From Flavobacteriaceae bacterium CP2B (lineage in GTDB: Bacteria > Bacteroidota > Bacteroidia > Flavobacteriales > Flavobacteriaceae): DNA of 64,000 nucleotides. The DNA is taken from the NCBI GenBank assembly GCA_001683825.1, contig LXTR01000019.1, forward strand, positions 17,915 through 81,914, given 5' to 3'. Position numbers and translations under genes: made by a program. The notes below the pieces were generated by a model. That model searched no databases and had not been told where the DNA came from. It worked only from the letters and a program-made list of their open reading frames with translations. Below, one piece after another: positions 8,946-18,694 of this stretch (within the stretch, counting starts at the first letter, position 1; each line of letters begins with the position of its first letter).

Positions 8946-10421
8946 TCAGGAGCCCCCGGTTTCTTTTTGGGGTATATTGGCCAGGACGTCCAGCAGCAGT
9001 TTCCAGAATTTAAGCACCGAACCAACCTCAACGCGCTCATCGGGCGAGTGTGCCCCGCGTATGGTAGGGCCAAAACTAATCATGTCCATCGCCGGGTACG
9101 CGGCTCCCAGTATCCCGCATTCCAATCCGGCATGGCAGGCCACCACCCTTGGTGCTTTCCCGAACAACGCCTGGTAGCGGCCGCGCAAAAGCTTCAGGAT
9201 TGCTGAGTCCGGGTTGGGGCTCCAACCCGGGTATTCACCGCTAAATTCCACTTCAAATCCCGCCAGTTCGAACACTGATGACAAGGCATGCGCCAAAGCG
9301 TCCTTTACGGTATCTACCGAAGAACGGGTGAGGCAGCCAATATGGATACGGCCCTCTGCCACACTGACCCGGGCTATATTGTTGGATGCCTCTACCAGAT
9401 CATCCATGCCCGCACTCATACTGTAGACCCCGTTATGCGCGGCCGAAAGGGCTTTCAACAGGTTTTCCTGCGCCGCTTCATCCATCAGGGAGGCGGGGGC
9501 CGCCGCAGAAACAAGCGAGATGGACAGGGAAGGTTCTGTAAGTGCCAGTTCATTCCCAATTTCCTCCTTCCAGTTTGCAAACTGTTGTTCAAATGCGGCT
9601 TGCTGCGCTTTGGGTACCGTGACATGGGCGGTACTTTCCCTTGGAATGGCATTCCGAAGCCCCCCTCCGTGGACCTCCCCTACCCGGAGCTGTGACCTGC
9701 CGGCCGACTTGTACAGCAGGCGGTTCATGATTTTGTTGGCATTCCCCAGGCCCTTGTGGATATCCATTCCGCTATGGCCGCCCTGCAACCCCTTGATCCG
9801 GATGGTATAGGCTGCCACATCGGGGCCAGGCTTTTGCGGGTCGTAGGCCGCGGTGGCCGTGATGTCAATCCCCCCCGCACAACCGATATCAATCTCATCG
9901 TCTTCCTCCGTGTCCAGGTTCAGCAGTATTTCCCCTTGCAGCAATCCTGGCTCCAACCCTTTGGCACCGGTCATCCCGGTCTCTTCATCTACAGTGAAAA
10001 GGGCCTCCAATGGCGGGTGGGCAATGGACGTATCGGCAAGGATGGCCATCATGGCAGCTACCCCCATCCCGTTGTCGGCCCCCAGGGTAGTCCCCCTGGC
10101 CCTTACCCAATTTTCATCGACGTACATTTGGATCCCCTGGGTCTCAAAATCAAAGTCGGTATCGGCATTTTTCTGGTGAACCATATCCAGGTGTGACTGG
10201 AGTACCACTGGTTTCCTGTTCTCCATGCCAGGACTGGCCGGTTTCCTGATAATGACATTCCCGGCCGGGTCTTTGGACGTCTCTAGGCCCAGCGACCTGC
10301 CGAAGTCAAGCATGAACTGAATGACCCTCCCTTCCTTCTTTGAGGGCCTTGGTACCCCATTGAGCCTTGCAAAGCTGTTCCATACTGCCTGTGGTTCCAA
10401 CATCGCTAATTGATCCTCCAT
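8946..10421 (-). CDS. pepD: Xaa-His dipeptidase / aminoacyl-histidine dipeptidase (M20 family)
   Basis: Metallopeptidase that hydrolyses beta-alanyl-His and similar dipeptides. 491 residues from the ATG at 10419-10421. M20 features: SHLDMVHQ (metal His), TLGADNGMGVAAM (bridging Asp), TVDEETGMTGAKGLE (catalytic Glu pair), LDTEEDDEIDIGCAGG, and HAGLECGILG near the C-terminus. The length matches the PepD branch with its inserted dimerisation lid. An in-frame upstream start at 10451 is possible but adds residues unlike the family. It is divergent from the DUF3810 gene. Confidence 0.94.
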   Translation of the reverse strand: MEDQLAMLEPQAVWNSFARLNGVPRPSKKEGRVIQFMLDFGRSLGLETSKDPAGNVIIRKPASPGMENRKPVVLQSHLDMVHQKNADTDFDFETQGIQMYVDENWVRARGTTLGADNGMGVAAMMAILADTSIAHPPLEALFTVDEETGMTGAKGLEPGLLQGEILLNLDTEEDDEIDIGCAGGIDITATAAYDPQKPGPDVAAYTIRIKGLQGGHSGMDIHKGLGNANKIMNRLLYKSAGRSQLRVGEVHGGGLRNAIPRESTAHVTVPKAQQAAFEQQFANWKEEIGNELALTEPSLSISLVSAAAPASLMDEAAQENLLKALSAAHNGVYSMSAGMDDLVEASNNIARVSVAEGRIHIGCLTRSSVDTVKDALAHALSSVFELAGFEVEFSGEYPGWSPNPDSAILKLLRGRYQALFGKAPRVVACHAGLECGILGAAYPAMDMISFGPTIRGAHSPDERVEVGSVLKFWKLLLDVLANIPQKETGGS

Positions 10422-10493
10422 ATAAATTGTTATTTGGCCGTAAAAATACACAAAGCGCGAAAGTGAGCGCGGGTTTTGGTTATTTTTAGCCCC

Positions 10494-11561
10494 ATGAAAA
10501 ACCCCTTGAGAAATTCCATAGCACTGGCCATCTTACCGCAAATTGCGTTGGTCATATGGCTACGGCAACAACCGGAATTGGTGGAATCATGGTACAGCCA
10601 GGGCCTGTACGTCTACCTTTCGGGCTTCCTCCGCCTCCTTTACGGCTGGGTGCCGTTCTCCGTGGGCGATTGCCTGTACGCGGTGTCGGGCTTTCTTGCC
10701 CTCCGGTATCTTTACATCCATCGCAACAGGGTACTCCATCAACCCCTGGGGTTCCTGCGGGATGTGGCCATGGTCCTTTCTGTGGCCTATTTTAGCTTTC
10801 ATTTGCTATGGGGCTTCAATTATTACCGTCAGCCGCTATCGTCGGCCCTGGGGTTGGGACAGGGTTACAGCCAAAGTGAGTTAACCTCCCTCACCCGGCA
10901 GCTTATTGAACGGACCAACCGGCTACAGCTAAGGTTAACCTCAGACCCCGACAAAATGGTTGCCTTACCGTACAAAAAGAAAGAAATCCTCCAGAAAACC
11001 CTGGAGGGTTACCGGGAACTCAGGGCAACCCATCCTTTTTTGGAATACCGGCGGCCCAGTATTAAAACCTCGCTTTTCAGTACCCCGCTGACCTTTATGG
11101 GCTATGGGGGGTACCTGAATCCCTTTACCAATGAAGCGCAGGTAAACGGACGGGTCCCCCTGTTCCGTTTTCCCGTGATTTGCGGGCATGAAATCGGGCA
11201 CCAACTGGGCTATTCCGCGGAAAACGAAACCAATTTTATAGGGTACCTGGCCACCGCGGGCAACAAAGACCCGTATTTCCAGTACGCCGCCGCTGCCTAC
11301 GCGGCCGGTTATTGCCTGGCGGAGATCAACCGGAAAGAGCCCGAAACCTATCACAGGCTGTACGGCAGATTCAATAAGGGGGTACAGCAAAACTTCAAGG
11401 AACTGGATGATTTCTGGAAAGCCTACGAAAATCCGTTGGAACCGGCATTTAAAGAGGTATTCAATACCTTCCTGAAGGCCAACAACCAGGCCGAAGGAAT
11501 ACGCAGTTACAGCAGGATCGTCGCCCTACTGGTCACCTACCATCGAAAACATCCCCTTTGA
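10494..11561 (+). CDS. DUF3810 membrane protein with zincin HExGH motif
   Basis: 355 residues. Three hydrophobic segments in the first 110 residues are followed by a soluble domain with HEIGHQ at about residues 232-237 and downstream acidic and His residues (AENETNFIGYLA), the pattern of a zinc metallopeptidase. This matches DUF3810, a Bacteroidota/Firmicutes family of uncharacterised membrane proteases. A near-consensus box TATTTTTA at 10481-10488 ends five bases before the ATG. Substrate unknown. Confidence 0.85.
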   Translation: MKNPLRNSIALAILPQIALVIWLRQQPELVESWYSQGLYVYLSGFLRLLYGWVPFSVGDCLYAVSGFLALRYLYIHRNRVLHQPLGFLRDVAMVLSVAYFSFHLLWGFNYYRQPLSSALGLGQGYSQSELTSLTRQLIERTNRLQLRLTSDPDKMVALPYKKKEILQKTLEGYRELRATHPFLEYRRPSIKTSLFSTPLTFMGYGGYLNPFTNEAQVNGRVPLFRFPVICGHEIGHQLGYSAENETNFIGYLATAGNKDPYFQYAAAAYAAGYCLAEINRKEPETYHRLYGRFNKGVQQNFKELDDFWKAYENPLEPAFKEVFNTFLKANNQAEGIRSYSRIVALLVTYHRKHPL

Positions 11562-11580
11562 GGCGGGTAGCCCCCCAGTT

Positions 11581-12375
11581 TCAACCTTTCTGTGGCAGGG
11601 GTTCGGCTTCTGGGGGAGCCTGGTAAAAACCAGTCGCCTCAGGGCTTTCGCTCAGGCGCCTGTTCCTGAAATACACCCTGTCCCGTACCTCCTTTGGGGT
11701 ATTGCCCTCGGCTTCGTACCAGGTGATGGATGCCGGCAGCAGCAAACCCCCGACGGGGCTCCAGTCGTTATATCGTATCCAATGTACGTCTGCGGAGGAA
11801 ACCCCGCTGAAATAGGTGACGGTATATCCCAACCAGGCCATTCTATGGGTGCCGGGTTCATAATACAGGTAATACTCATCCCTGTGACTGGCCCCTACCC
11901 CTTCCTTAAAGCCGATCTTAATCCCCGGATAGGTTTTCCCCTGGAACTCCAGGGGGTCGGTTTGATCAAATATGAGCCCGTCATCGGCAAAAACAAAGGG
12001 CATGGCGTAGAAGTAGAACATCAGGTTGTGGTAGAAAACGGGATCGCCCTTAAACTGCTTTTCAGGGTCAGACGCCCATACTTCCCGCCCGTCATAGCCC
12101 AACGAATAGCCCGGTCCCATGATATGGTCTTTCCTGCTCCACAGGTCGATGGTATGCGCTTCTGCAGTTTCTTCCCGGGGTAGTTCAAAAGACAGGGTCC
12201 GTTGTTTCTGCCACAAGGAAATCCCCCCATGGGCTTCGAACACCTTCTGCAGGGCTTCCGGGTAGGCGTGGTGTATTACCTTGGTGGCAATTGGTGGCTG
12301 TTCGGGGGTTGCTTTAGGGGCTTCCTTACAGGCCCAAAAAAAACCCAGGAAAGCAAAGAGGGCAAGTCGTGTCAT
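11581..12375 (-). CDS. DUF6503-like lipoprotein
   Basis: 264 residues. Signal peptide with lipobox FLGFFWACKEA (Cys16). The mature protein resembles the Bacteroidota DUF6503 family: EAHGGISLWQKQRTLSFEL near the N-terminus, repeated aromatic strands, and a GYTVTYFSG...WIRYNDWSPVGGLLLPASITWY region typical of an LolA/LolB-like half-barrel. A role in binding a hydrophobic ligand is inference. It is convergent with the DUF3810 gene and separated from it by 19 bases. Confidence 0.8.
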   Translation of the reverse strand: MTRLALFAFLGFFWACKEAPKATPEQPPIATKVIHHAYPEALQKVFEAHGGISLWQKQRTLSFELPREETAEAHTIDLWSRKDHIMGPGYSLGYDGREVWASDPEKQFKGDPVFYHNLMFYFYAMPFVFADDGLIFDQTDPLEFQGKTYPGIKIGFKEGVGASHRDEYYLYYEPGTHRMAWLGYTVTYFSGVSSADVHWIRYNDWSPVGGLLLPASITWYEAEGNTPKEVRDRVYFRNRRLSESPEATGFYQAPPEAEPLPQKG

Positions 12376-12438
12376 GATTTTTTTTGATTAAGTGATAGGG
12401 CTTAGTCGGCTCCCGGCGGAAATGTTTACAGTTTCCCC

Positions 12439-12446
12439 TACTTTTG
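12439..12446 (+). promoter_or_regulatory. -7 promoter box (TACTTTTG) for the RNA methyltransferase gene
   Basis: Exact TAnnTTTG match ending five bases before the ATG at 12452, again implying a leaderless or nearly leaderless mRNA. Confidence 0.6.
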
Positions 12447-12451
12447 TGGAT

Positions 12452-13270
12452 ATGGAGGAACTAAAAGAGATTTCCAGCCTGCACAACCCCTGGGTCCGGA
12501 AGGTCCTCTCCCTACGGGTAAAATCCAGGGAGCGCAGGGCCAGCGGCCGGTTCGTTTTGGAAGGGGACAGGGAATTGCAACTGGCATTGCGCGGGGGCTA
12601 TCGTATAGATACCCTGTTGTTTTGCCCTGACATTCTTGACGGGGAACGCCTGGGGCAGGTCCGGCAAAGCCTGGACCCTGGCGCAGGCCTGCTCTCCGTA
12701 AGCCGGGAAGTCTACGAAAAAATGGCATACAGGGGAAACACCCAGGGGTTAATGGCCGTGGCACATGCCCGGAAGCATGGGTTGGACACCCTGGAAATGA
12801 AACGGGACAACCCATTGATCCTGGTAGCGGAAGCACCTGAAAAGCCAGGGAATATCGGGGCGTTGTTGCGAACTGCCGATGCGGCTGCCCTGGATGCCGT
12901 GATCATTGCCAACCCAAAAACCGACCTCTATAACCCCAACACCATCCGGTCTAGTGTCGGCTGCCTTTTTACCACCCAGGTGGCTACCGGAACCACCACC
13001 GAGGTTATCGCCTACCTAAAAGGCATCCATTGCCGTATGTACTGTGCGGCACTGACCGCCTCCCGCCCGTACACGGAGGCAGACTTCAGGGGCAGCTCGG
13101 CCATTGTGGTGGGCACTGAATCTGAAGGATTGAGCCCGGAATGGCTCCGCGAGGCCGATCAGAATATCATCATCCCCATGGAAGGGCAAATAGATTCCAT
13201 GAATGTTTCGGTATCGGCGGCAATACTTATCTTTGAAGCTAAAAGGCAGCGGATTCCAAAGCGCGAATGA
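12452..13270 (+). CDS. TrmH/SpoU family RNA 2'-O-methyltransferase
   Basis: 272 residues. The N-terminal substrate-binding domain (SRERRASGRFVLEGDREL) is followed by a SPOUT knotted domain with its three motifs: LVAEAPEKPGNIGALLRTADAA, AIVVGTESEGLSPEW and IIIPMEGQIDSMNVSVSAAIL. These mark a 2'-O-ribose methyltransferase of rRNA or tRNA; the target nucleotide cannot be told from sequence. I chose the ATG at 12452 because a consensus promoter box sits directly before it; the earlier in-frame start at 12392 is upstream of that box. Confidence 0.92.
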   Translation: MEELKEISSLHNPWVRKVLSLRVKSRERRASGRFVLEGDRELQLALRGGYRIDTLLFCPDILDGERLGQVRQSLDPGAGLLSVSREVYEKMAYRGNTQGLMAVAHARKHGLDTLEMKRDNPLILVAEAPEKPGNIGALLRTADAAALDAVIIANPKTDLYNPNTIRSSVGCLFTTQVATGTTTEVIAYLKGIHCRMYCAALTASRPYTEADFRGSSAIVVGTESEGLSPEWLREADQNIIIPMEGQIDSMNVSVSAAILIFEAKRQRIPKRE

Positions 13271-13328
13271 CGGGCAACTGCCGCTCCGACGCCAGCGCAT
13301 GGCGCCAAACCCGAACCAAAACGATTCG

Positions 13329-14561
13329 ATGAATACAAGCTTTTTATTCTACCTCATTATCGCCATCCTTGTTGTCCAATTCGTGGTAGAGTCTGTCCTG
13401 GGGTTCCTCAATGCCCGCAGGTTCGGGGAGCCTATCCCCGGGGAATTGCAGGATGTATTTGATGAAACCGAGTACCAGCGGGCCCAGGCATACAAGAAAA
13501 CCAATTACCGCTTCGGCCTTTTGAGCTCCGGTTTTTCATTGCTGCTGACCCTTTCCTTTTTGCTTTTGGGGGGCTTTGAATGGATAGACGGGATCATACG
13601 TGGTATAACTTCCCATGCCATCCTGCAGGCCATGCTGTTTTTTGGGACCATCCTGGTAGGCGCCGACCTGGTAACCCTTCCTTTTTCCTGGTACCACACT
13701 TTTGTGATTGAGGAAAAATTTGGTTTCAACAAGACCAGCCCGAAACTCTTCCTGCTCGACAAGTTCAAGGGGTGGTGGCTCATGTTGTTGCTGGGAGGGG
13801 GGATGCTGGCCGTCATTGTCTGGTTGTATGAATGGGCCGGGGCGGCGTTCTGGATATATGCCTGGGGGGTGATCAGCCTGTTCACGGTTTTTATCAACCT
13901 CTTTTACAGCAAACTCATCGTACCGCTGTTCAATCGGCAGACCCCCCTGGAACCTGGCAGCCTGAAGTCCAAGATAGAGGGCTATGCCGAAAGCGTGGGT
14001 TTTGAGCTCCAGCATATTTTTGTAATCGACGGGTCCAAACGCTCCACCAAAGCCAACGCTTACTTTTCGGGCTTTGGCAAGCAGAAGCGGGTAACCCTTT
14101 TTGATACCCTGATCCAGGACCTGGAGGAGGAAGAAATTGTAGCGGTCCTGGCCCATGAAGTAGGCCATTACAAGCGCCACCACATTGTGTTCAACCTGGT
14201 GGCCTCTGTAGTGAATACGGGCATCACGCTTTTTGTGCTTTCGCTCTTCATCAACAACCCCGGGGTATCCATGGCCATTGGGGTATCACAGCCCAGTTTC
14301 CACGCGGCCCTGGTGGGTTTTGGCATCTTATACAGTCCGATCACCGAACTTACCGGGCTGGGCCTCAACTACCTGTCGCGGAAATTTGAGTACGAGGCCG
14401 ATGAATTTGCCCGAACCACCTTTGACGGCCCTCCGCTGATCTCTTCCCTCAAAAAACTCTCGAAGAACAGCCTGAGCAACCTGACCCCCCACCCCGCCTA
14501 CGTTTTTGTGCATTATTCGCATCCCCCCCTAAAAGACCGTATACGCCAGCTTAAGGCATAA
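13329..14561 (+). CDS. M48 family membrane metallopeptidase (Ste24/CAAX-protease-like)
   Basis: 410 residues with about seven hydrophobic segments and the zinc motif HEVGH at residues 276-280, followed by the third ligand in EYEADEFA. The layout matches Ste24-type endopeptidases, which in bacteria clear damaged or mistargeted membrane proteins. The start is the ATG at 13329, 58 bases after the methyltransferase stop; earlier in-frame codons overlap that gene. N-terminal VESVLGFLNARRF and FGFNKTSPKLF also match Ste24 proteins. Confidence 0.93.
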   Translation: MNTSFLFYLIIAILVVQFVVESVLGFLNARRFGEPIPGELQDVFDETEYQRAQAYKKTNYRFGLLSSGFSLLLTLSFLLLGGFEWIDGIIRGITSHAILQAMLFFGTILVGADLVTLPFSWYHTFVIEEKFGFNKTSPKLFLLDKFKGWWLMLLLGGGMLAVIVWLYEWAGAAFWIYAWGVISLFTVFINLFYSKLIVPLFNRQTPLEPGSLKSKIEGYAESVGFELQHIFVIDGSKRSTKANAYFSGFGKQKRVTLFDTLIQDLEEEEIVAVLAHEVGHYKRHHIVFNLVASVVNTGITLFVLSLFINNPGVSMAIGVSQPSFHAALVGFGILYSPITELTGLGLNYLSRKFEYEADEFARTTFDGPPLISSLKKLSKNSLSNLTPHPAYVFVHYSHPPLKDRIRQLKA

Positions 14562-14590
14562 TTTTTGTTGCTTACTTATAAAGATTGTGG

Positions 14591-14598
14591 TAATTTTA
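14591..14598 (+). promoter_or_regulatory. Near-consensus -7 box (TAATTTTA) for the (p)ppGpp enzyme gene
   Basis: TAATTTTA matches TAnnTTTG at seven of eight positions (last base A) and ends five bases before the ATG at 14604, the same spacing as the boxes at 5624 and 12439. Confidence 0.45.
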
Positions 14599-14603
14599 AT
14601 AGT

Positions 14604-16814
14604 ATGAGGAGGGAAACGACCATTGCAGAACGGGAAAACCGGCAAATTGCCAAAGAGTATAAAGAATTGCTGCGCATCAGCTACCAAACGCTGAGCAAGG
14701 AAGACAAGCAACTCATTCGCTCAGCTTTTGATGTGGCTGTGGACGCACATAAAAACCAGCGCCGCAAATCCGGGGAAGCCTATATTTTCCACCCCATCGC
14801 CGTGGCTAAGATTGTGGCCTCGGAAATAGGGCTGGATGCCGTTTCTATTGCCTCTGCCCTGCTGCACGACGTGGTGGAAGATACCGAATACACCCTGGAT
14901 GATATCGAGCGCATGTTTGGGGAGACCGTGGCCCGTATCGTCGACGGGCTCACCAAGATTGCCCACCTGAAGAAGGACATGAACATTTCACAGCAGGCTG
15001 AGAACTTCCGCAAGATGCTGCTTACCCTGAATGACGACGTCCGGGTGATCATCATCAAGATTGCCGACCGCTACCACAACCTGCTTACCATGGATGTCAT
15101 GCCAGAGCACAAGCAGGTACAGATAGCTTCGGAAACCCTCTATATTTACGCCCCGTTGGCGCACAGGATCGGGCTTTACAACATCAAAACCGAATTGGAA
15201 GACCTCAGCCTGAAATATACGGAGCCCGAAGTGTATCAGGATATTCAGGATAAAATAGAGGAAACCAAAGAGGAACAGCAGCAGTATATAGACGACTTCT
15301 CCAACATCATCCGGTCCTCCCTGGACAAGGAAGGCCTTAACTACTATATCAAGGGGCGGATGAAGTCTATTTATTCCATTCGCAAAAAAATGATGGTGCA
15401 AAATGTCGCCTTTGACGAGATCTATGACAAGTTTGCCATCCGCATCATTTATAAATCTGACCGGCAGAATGAAAAATTCCTTGCCTGGAAGATCTACTCT
15501 ATCGTAACGGACCACTTTACCCCCAACCCCATCCGCCTGAGGGACTGGATATCCTCCCCGAAATCTACGGGATACGAAGCGCTGCACATCACGGTAATGG
15601 GGCCCAAGGGCAAATGGGTAGAGGTGCAGATCCGCAGTGAACGCATGCACGAGATTGCCGAAAAAGGCTATGCCGCGCATTTTAAATACAAACACGGCCA
15701 CCAAAAAGAACAGGGCATAGAAGAATGGCTTAACCGGCTGCAGGAAGCCCTGGAGACCTCCAATGGCAATGCCGTGGATTTTGTCGAAGAGTTTAAGCTC
15801 AACCTCTATTCCAAGGAAATTTTTGTATTTACCCCGAAGGGGGAACTCAAATCCCTGCCCAAAGGGGCCACCCCCCTTGACTTTGCCTTTAATATCCACA
15901 CGGAAGTGGGGATGCGAACCCGTGGTGCCAAGGTCAACGGCAAGCTCGTCCCGCTCAATACGGTATTGAACAGTGGTGACCAGGTAGAGATCATCACTTC
16001 CGAAAGCGCCAAACCCAACCAGAACTGGCTGGACTACGCCACTACGGCACGGGCCCGGTCCAAGATACGTTCCTCCCTGAGGGAAGAAAAGAAGGAAGTA
16101 GCCATGGAGGGCAAGGAGGCCCTGAGGCGGAAGCTGAAATCCCAGAAGGTGACACTCAACGAGGATGTCATTAACAAGATGGTGGTCTATTTTAAGTTAA
16201 AAACCAGCCTGGACCTGTTTTACAGGGTGGGAATAGGGGCCATAGACAATCAGAAGATCAAGGATTTTGCCTCTTCCTACAACAATGCCTTCATCAGTTT
16301 CTTCAAGAATACCATTCGGAGGAAGCCGGTCCCCGAAGGCATAGACAAGGAGGAGATCACCTCCAAATACGATATGTTGGTCTTCGGGAAAGAAGAGGAA
16401 CGCCTTCCCTATAAGCTATCCAAGTGTTGCAACCCCATTCCCGGGGATGATGTTTTTGGCTTTGTGAGCGTCAACGAGGGGATCAAGGTGCATAAAAAGA
16501 ATTGCCCGAATGCCATCTCCCTTCAATCCAATTACGCCTACCGCATCATCAGCGCTAAATGGATCGATTCCAGCCAGGAGGAGTTCACGGCAGATATCAA
16601 AATGACCGGTATAGACAACCTGGGGCTGATGAACGAGATCACCGAAATCATCTCGGACAACATGCACGTAAACATGCGCAACCTCAACTTCAGTACAGAC
16701 GGGGGAACCTTTACGGGAAAGATCACTGTCGTGGTTAAAAACAAGACCATCCTCAAAAAACTGATCGACAATCTCAAGGAGATCAACGGGATCGATAAAG
16801 TCTTCAGAATTTAA
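14604..16814 (+). CDS. rel: Bifunctional (p)ppGpp synthetase/hydrolase (RelA/SpoT family)
   Basis: 736 residues with the full long-RSH architecture. HD hydrolase domain: FHPIAVAK (His63), LLHDVVEDT (His88-Asp89), KIADRYHNLLT. Synthetase domain: GRMKSIYSIRKKM, FAIRIIY, and RLRDWISSPKSTGYEALH, where RLRD (about residues 311-314) takes the place of the RxKD motif typical of bifunctional enzymes. Then TGS (EIFVFTPKGELKSLPKGATPLDFAF), a conserved-Cys region (KLSKCCNPIPGDDVFGF) and a C-terminal ACT domain. With no second RSH gene in view it is probably the main stringent-response enzyme. Start at ATG 14604. Confidence 0.96.
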   Translation: MRRETTIAERENRQIAKEYKELLRISYQTLSKEDKQLIRSAFDVAVDAHKNQRRKSGEAYIFHPIAVAKIVASEIGLDAVSIASALLHDVVEDTEYTLDDIERMFGETVARIVDGLTKIAHLKKDMNISQQAENFRKMLLTLNDDVRVIIIKIADRYHNLLTMDVMPEHKQVQIASETLYIYAPLAHRIGLYNIKTELEDLSLKYTEPEVYQDIQDKIEETKEEQQQYIDDFSNIIRSSLDKEGLNYYIKGRMKSIYSIRKKMMVQNVAFDEIYDKFAIRIIYKSDRQNEKFLAWKIYSIVTDHFTPNPIRLRDWISSPKSTGYEALHITVMGPKGKWVEVQIRSERMHEIAEKGYAAHFKYKHGHQKEQGIEEWLNRLQEALETSNGNAVDFVEEFKLNLYSKEIFVFTPKGELKSLPKGATPLDFAFNIHTEVGMRTRGAKVNGKLVPLNTVLNSGDQVEIITSESAKPNQNWLDYATTARARSKIRSSLREEKKEVAMEGKEALRRKLKSQKVTLNEDVINKMVVYFKLKTSLDLFYRVGIGAIDNQKIKDFASSYNNAFISFFKNTIRRKPVPEGIDKEEITSKYDMLVFGKEEERLPYKLSKCCNPIPGDDVFGFVSVNEGIKVHKKNCPNAISLQSNYAYRIISAKWIDSSQEEFTADIKMTGIDNLGLMNEITEIISDNMHVNMRNLNFSTDGGTFTGKITVVVKNKTILKKLIDNLKEINGIDKVFRI

Positions 16815-16824
16815 TTTTTAGCAG

Positions 16825-16832
16825 TACCTTTG
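16825..16832 (+). promoter_or_regulatory. -7 promoter box (TACCTTTG) for the Fur-family gene
   Basis: Exact TAnnTTTG match followed by C, 24 bases upstream of the ATG at 16857 and 10 bases after the rel stop, so the regulator has its own promoter. An in-frame TTG at 16830 lies inside the box and is therefore not the start. Confidence 0.6.
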
Positions 16833-16856
16833 CAGGGCAATGCTGTGAACGTTACC

Positions 16857-17309
16857 ATGGGGAATAAGGATCAAGAAATTGTAAAAAATGTTTTTACGGC
16901 CTTTCTGGAAGAAAACGGGCATCGAAAGACGCCCGAACGCTACGCAATACTCCAGGAAATCTATGAAAGCGAAGAGCATTTTGATATAGAATCACTCTAT
17001 ATCAACATGAAGAACAAGAACTACCGTGTTAGCAGGGCTACCCTGTACAATACCATAGAGTTACTACTGGAGTGCAAGTTGGTGAGAAAACACCAGTTTG
17101 GGAAGAACCAGGCGCAGTATGAAAAATCGTATTTTGACCGGCAGCATGACCACGTAATCCTCACGGATACGGGCGAGGTGGTCGAGTTCTGCGATCCGCG
17201 AATCCAGTCGATCAAAAAAACCATCGAAGAGGTTTTTGACATCAAGATCACCAACCACTCGCTTTACTTCTACGGTACGAGAAACAAAGAGCAAAAAGCT
17301 AATAACTAA
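16857..17309 (+). CDS. Fur-family transcriptional regulator
   Basis: 150 residues. The winged-helix domain ([37 protein letters not shown]) precedes the metal-binding dimerisation domain with [21 protein letters not shown]. At the place where Fur proteins carry CxxC (CxxCG before the EF), this one has LTDTG, so the structural zinc cysteines are absent while the His-rich site is kept. It probably represses metal-homeostasis or peroxide genes; which metal it senses is not visible. It lies 26 bases upstream of purA, possibly in one transcript. Confidence 0.9.
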   Translation: MGNKDQEIVKNVFTAFLEENGHRKTPERYAILQEIYESEEHFDIESLYINMKNKNYRVSRATLYNTIELLLECKLVRKHQFGKNQAQYEKSYFDRQHDHVILTDTGEVVEFCDPRIQSIKKTIEEVFDIKITNHSLYFYGTRNKEQKANN

Positions 17310-17335
17310 CCACTTTTTTTAACGGATACTTATTC

Positions 17336-18607
17336 ATGGCGGTAGATTTACTACTAGGATTACAATGGGGAGACGAGGGCAAAGGAAAAATCGTTGACGT
17401 ACTGACCAAACACTATGATATTATCGCTAGGTTCCAGGGGGGGCCTAACGCCGGACACACCCTGGAATTTGACGGGATCAAGCACGTCCTTCACACCATC
17501 CCCTCCGGGATTTTTCACGAGAAAGCCATCAATGTGGTGGGCAATGGGGTGGTGATAGACCCGGTAATCTTCTGCAAGGAGTTGCGGAACCTTGAAAAAT
17601 TCAATATCGATATCCCCGGGCGCTTGCTCATCTCCCGCAAAGCACACCTTATACTGCCTACCCACCGCTTGCTGGACGCCGCTTCCGAGGCCGCAAAAGG
17701 AAAAGCGAAAATCGGTTCTACCCTAAAGGGCATCGGGCCCACCTACATGGACAAAACCGGCAGGAATGGGATGCGCGTAGGCGACCTGGAGTTAGACCGG
17801 TGGAAAGAAAAATACCGGGCCCTTGCCAACAAACACGAAGCCATGATCCACTTCTACGACGTGGACATTCAATACAACCTTAAAGAGCTGGAAGCAGAAT
17901 TCTTTGCTGCGGTAGAAGCGCTTAAAAAGATGAGCATCATAGACAGCGAGGAATACCTGTACCAGGCGCAACAGGCCAAAAAGAAAATCCTGGCCGAGGG
18001 AGCACAAGGGTCCATGCTGGATATTGATTTTGGTACCTACCCCTACGTCACCTCCTCCAATACCACAGCCGCAGGGGCCTGTACGGGCCTGGGCGTGGCC
18101 CCCAATGCCATTGGGGAGGTATACGGGATATTCAAGGCCTACGCCACCCGCGTGGGAAGCGGGCCCTTCCCCACTGAGCTTTTTGACGAAGACGGGGCCA
18201 CCATGGCGCGTGTCGGGAACGAATTCGGGGCTACCACCGGCAGGCCCAGGCGTTGCGGGTGGCTGGATTTGGTCGCCCTGAAATACGCGGTACGCATCAA
18301 CGGGGTGACCCAACTGATGATGATGAAGGCCGATGTGCTGAGTGGCATGGAAAAGATCAAAGTCTGCACCGGCTACCATTACCAGGGACAACAGATTACC
18401 CACCTCCCCTACAACATCGAAGCCGAAAACGTCACCCCGATTTACAAGGAATTGGCCGGCTGGCAAAAAGACCTGACTGGTTTGAGCAAGGCCTCCGAAC
18501 TCCCTGAAACACTCAACCAGTATATCGCCTTCCTGGAAAAGGAACTGGAAGTGCCCATTAAATTGGTATCGGTGGGGCCAGACCGTACCCAGACCATAGA
18601 ACGGTAG
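17336..18607 (+). CDS. purA: Adenylosuccinate synthetase
   Basis: GTP-dependent first committed step from IMP to AMP. 423 residues, the usual length. Motifs: WGDEGKGKIVD (about residues 11-20, P-loop and catalytic Asp), GGPNAGHT (IMP-site His), GIGPTYMDKTGRNGMR, LAEGAQGSMLDIDFGTYPYVTSSN, VGSGPFPTEL, ATTGRPRRCGWLD and the C-terminal SVGPDRTQTI. Complete and unremarkable. Confidence 0.98.
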   Translation: MAVDLLLGLQWGDEGKGKIVDVLTKHYDIIARFQGGPNAGHTLEFDGIKHVLHTIPSGIFHEKAINVVGNGVVIDPVIFCKELRNLEKFNIDIPGRLLISRKAHLILPTHRLLDAASEAAKGKAKIGSTLKGIGPTYMDKTGRNGMRVGDLELDRWKEKYRALANKHEAMIHFYDVDIQYNLKELEAEFFAAVEALKKMSIIDSEEYLYQAQQAKKKILAEGAQGSMLDIDFGTYPYVTSSNTTAAGACTGLGVAPNAIGEVYGIFKAYATRVGSGPFPTELFDEDGATMARVGNEFGATTGRPRRCGWLDLVALKYAVRINGVTQLMMMKADVLSGMEKIKVCTGYHYQGQQITHLPYNIEAENVTPIYKELAGWQKDLTGLSKASELPETLNQYIAFLEKELEVPIKLVSVGPDRTQTIER

Positions 18608-18671
18608 AACGCCTTATTCCCAATAAAATCCTAAATACCAGGGCAGGTTGGCCTTCTCCTCTAAAATATCC

Positions 18672-18679
18672 TATTTTTG
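18672..18679 (+). promoter_or_regulatory. -7 promoter box (TATTTTTG) for the OstA-like gene
   Basis: Exact TAnnTTTG match. It contains the first in-frame start candidate (TTG at 18677), so translation must begin downstream, most simply at the TTG at 18695. Confidence 0.6.
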
Positions 18680-18694
18680 GGCAAATTTTCAGAC

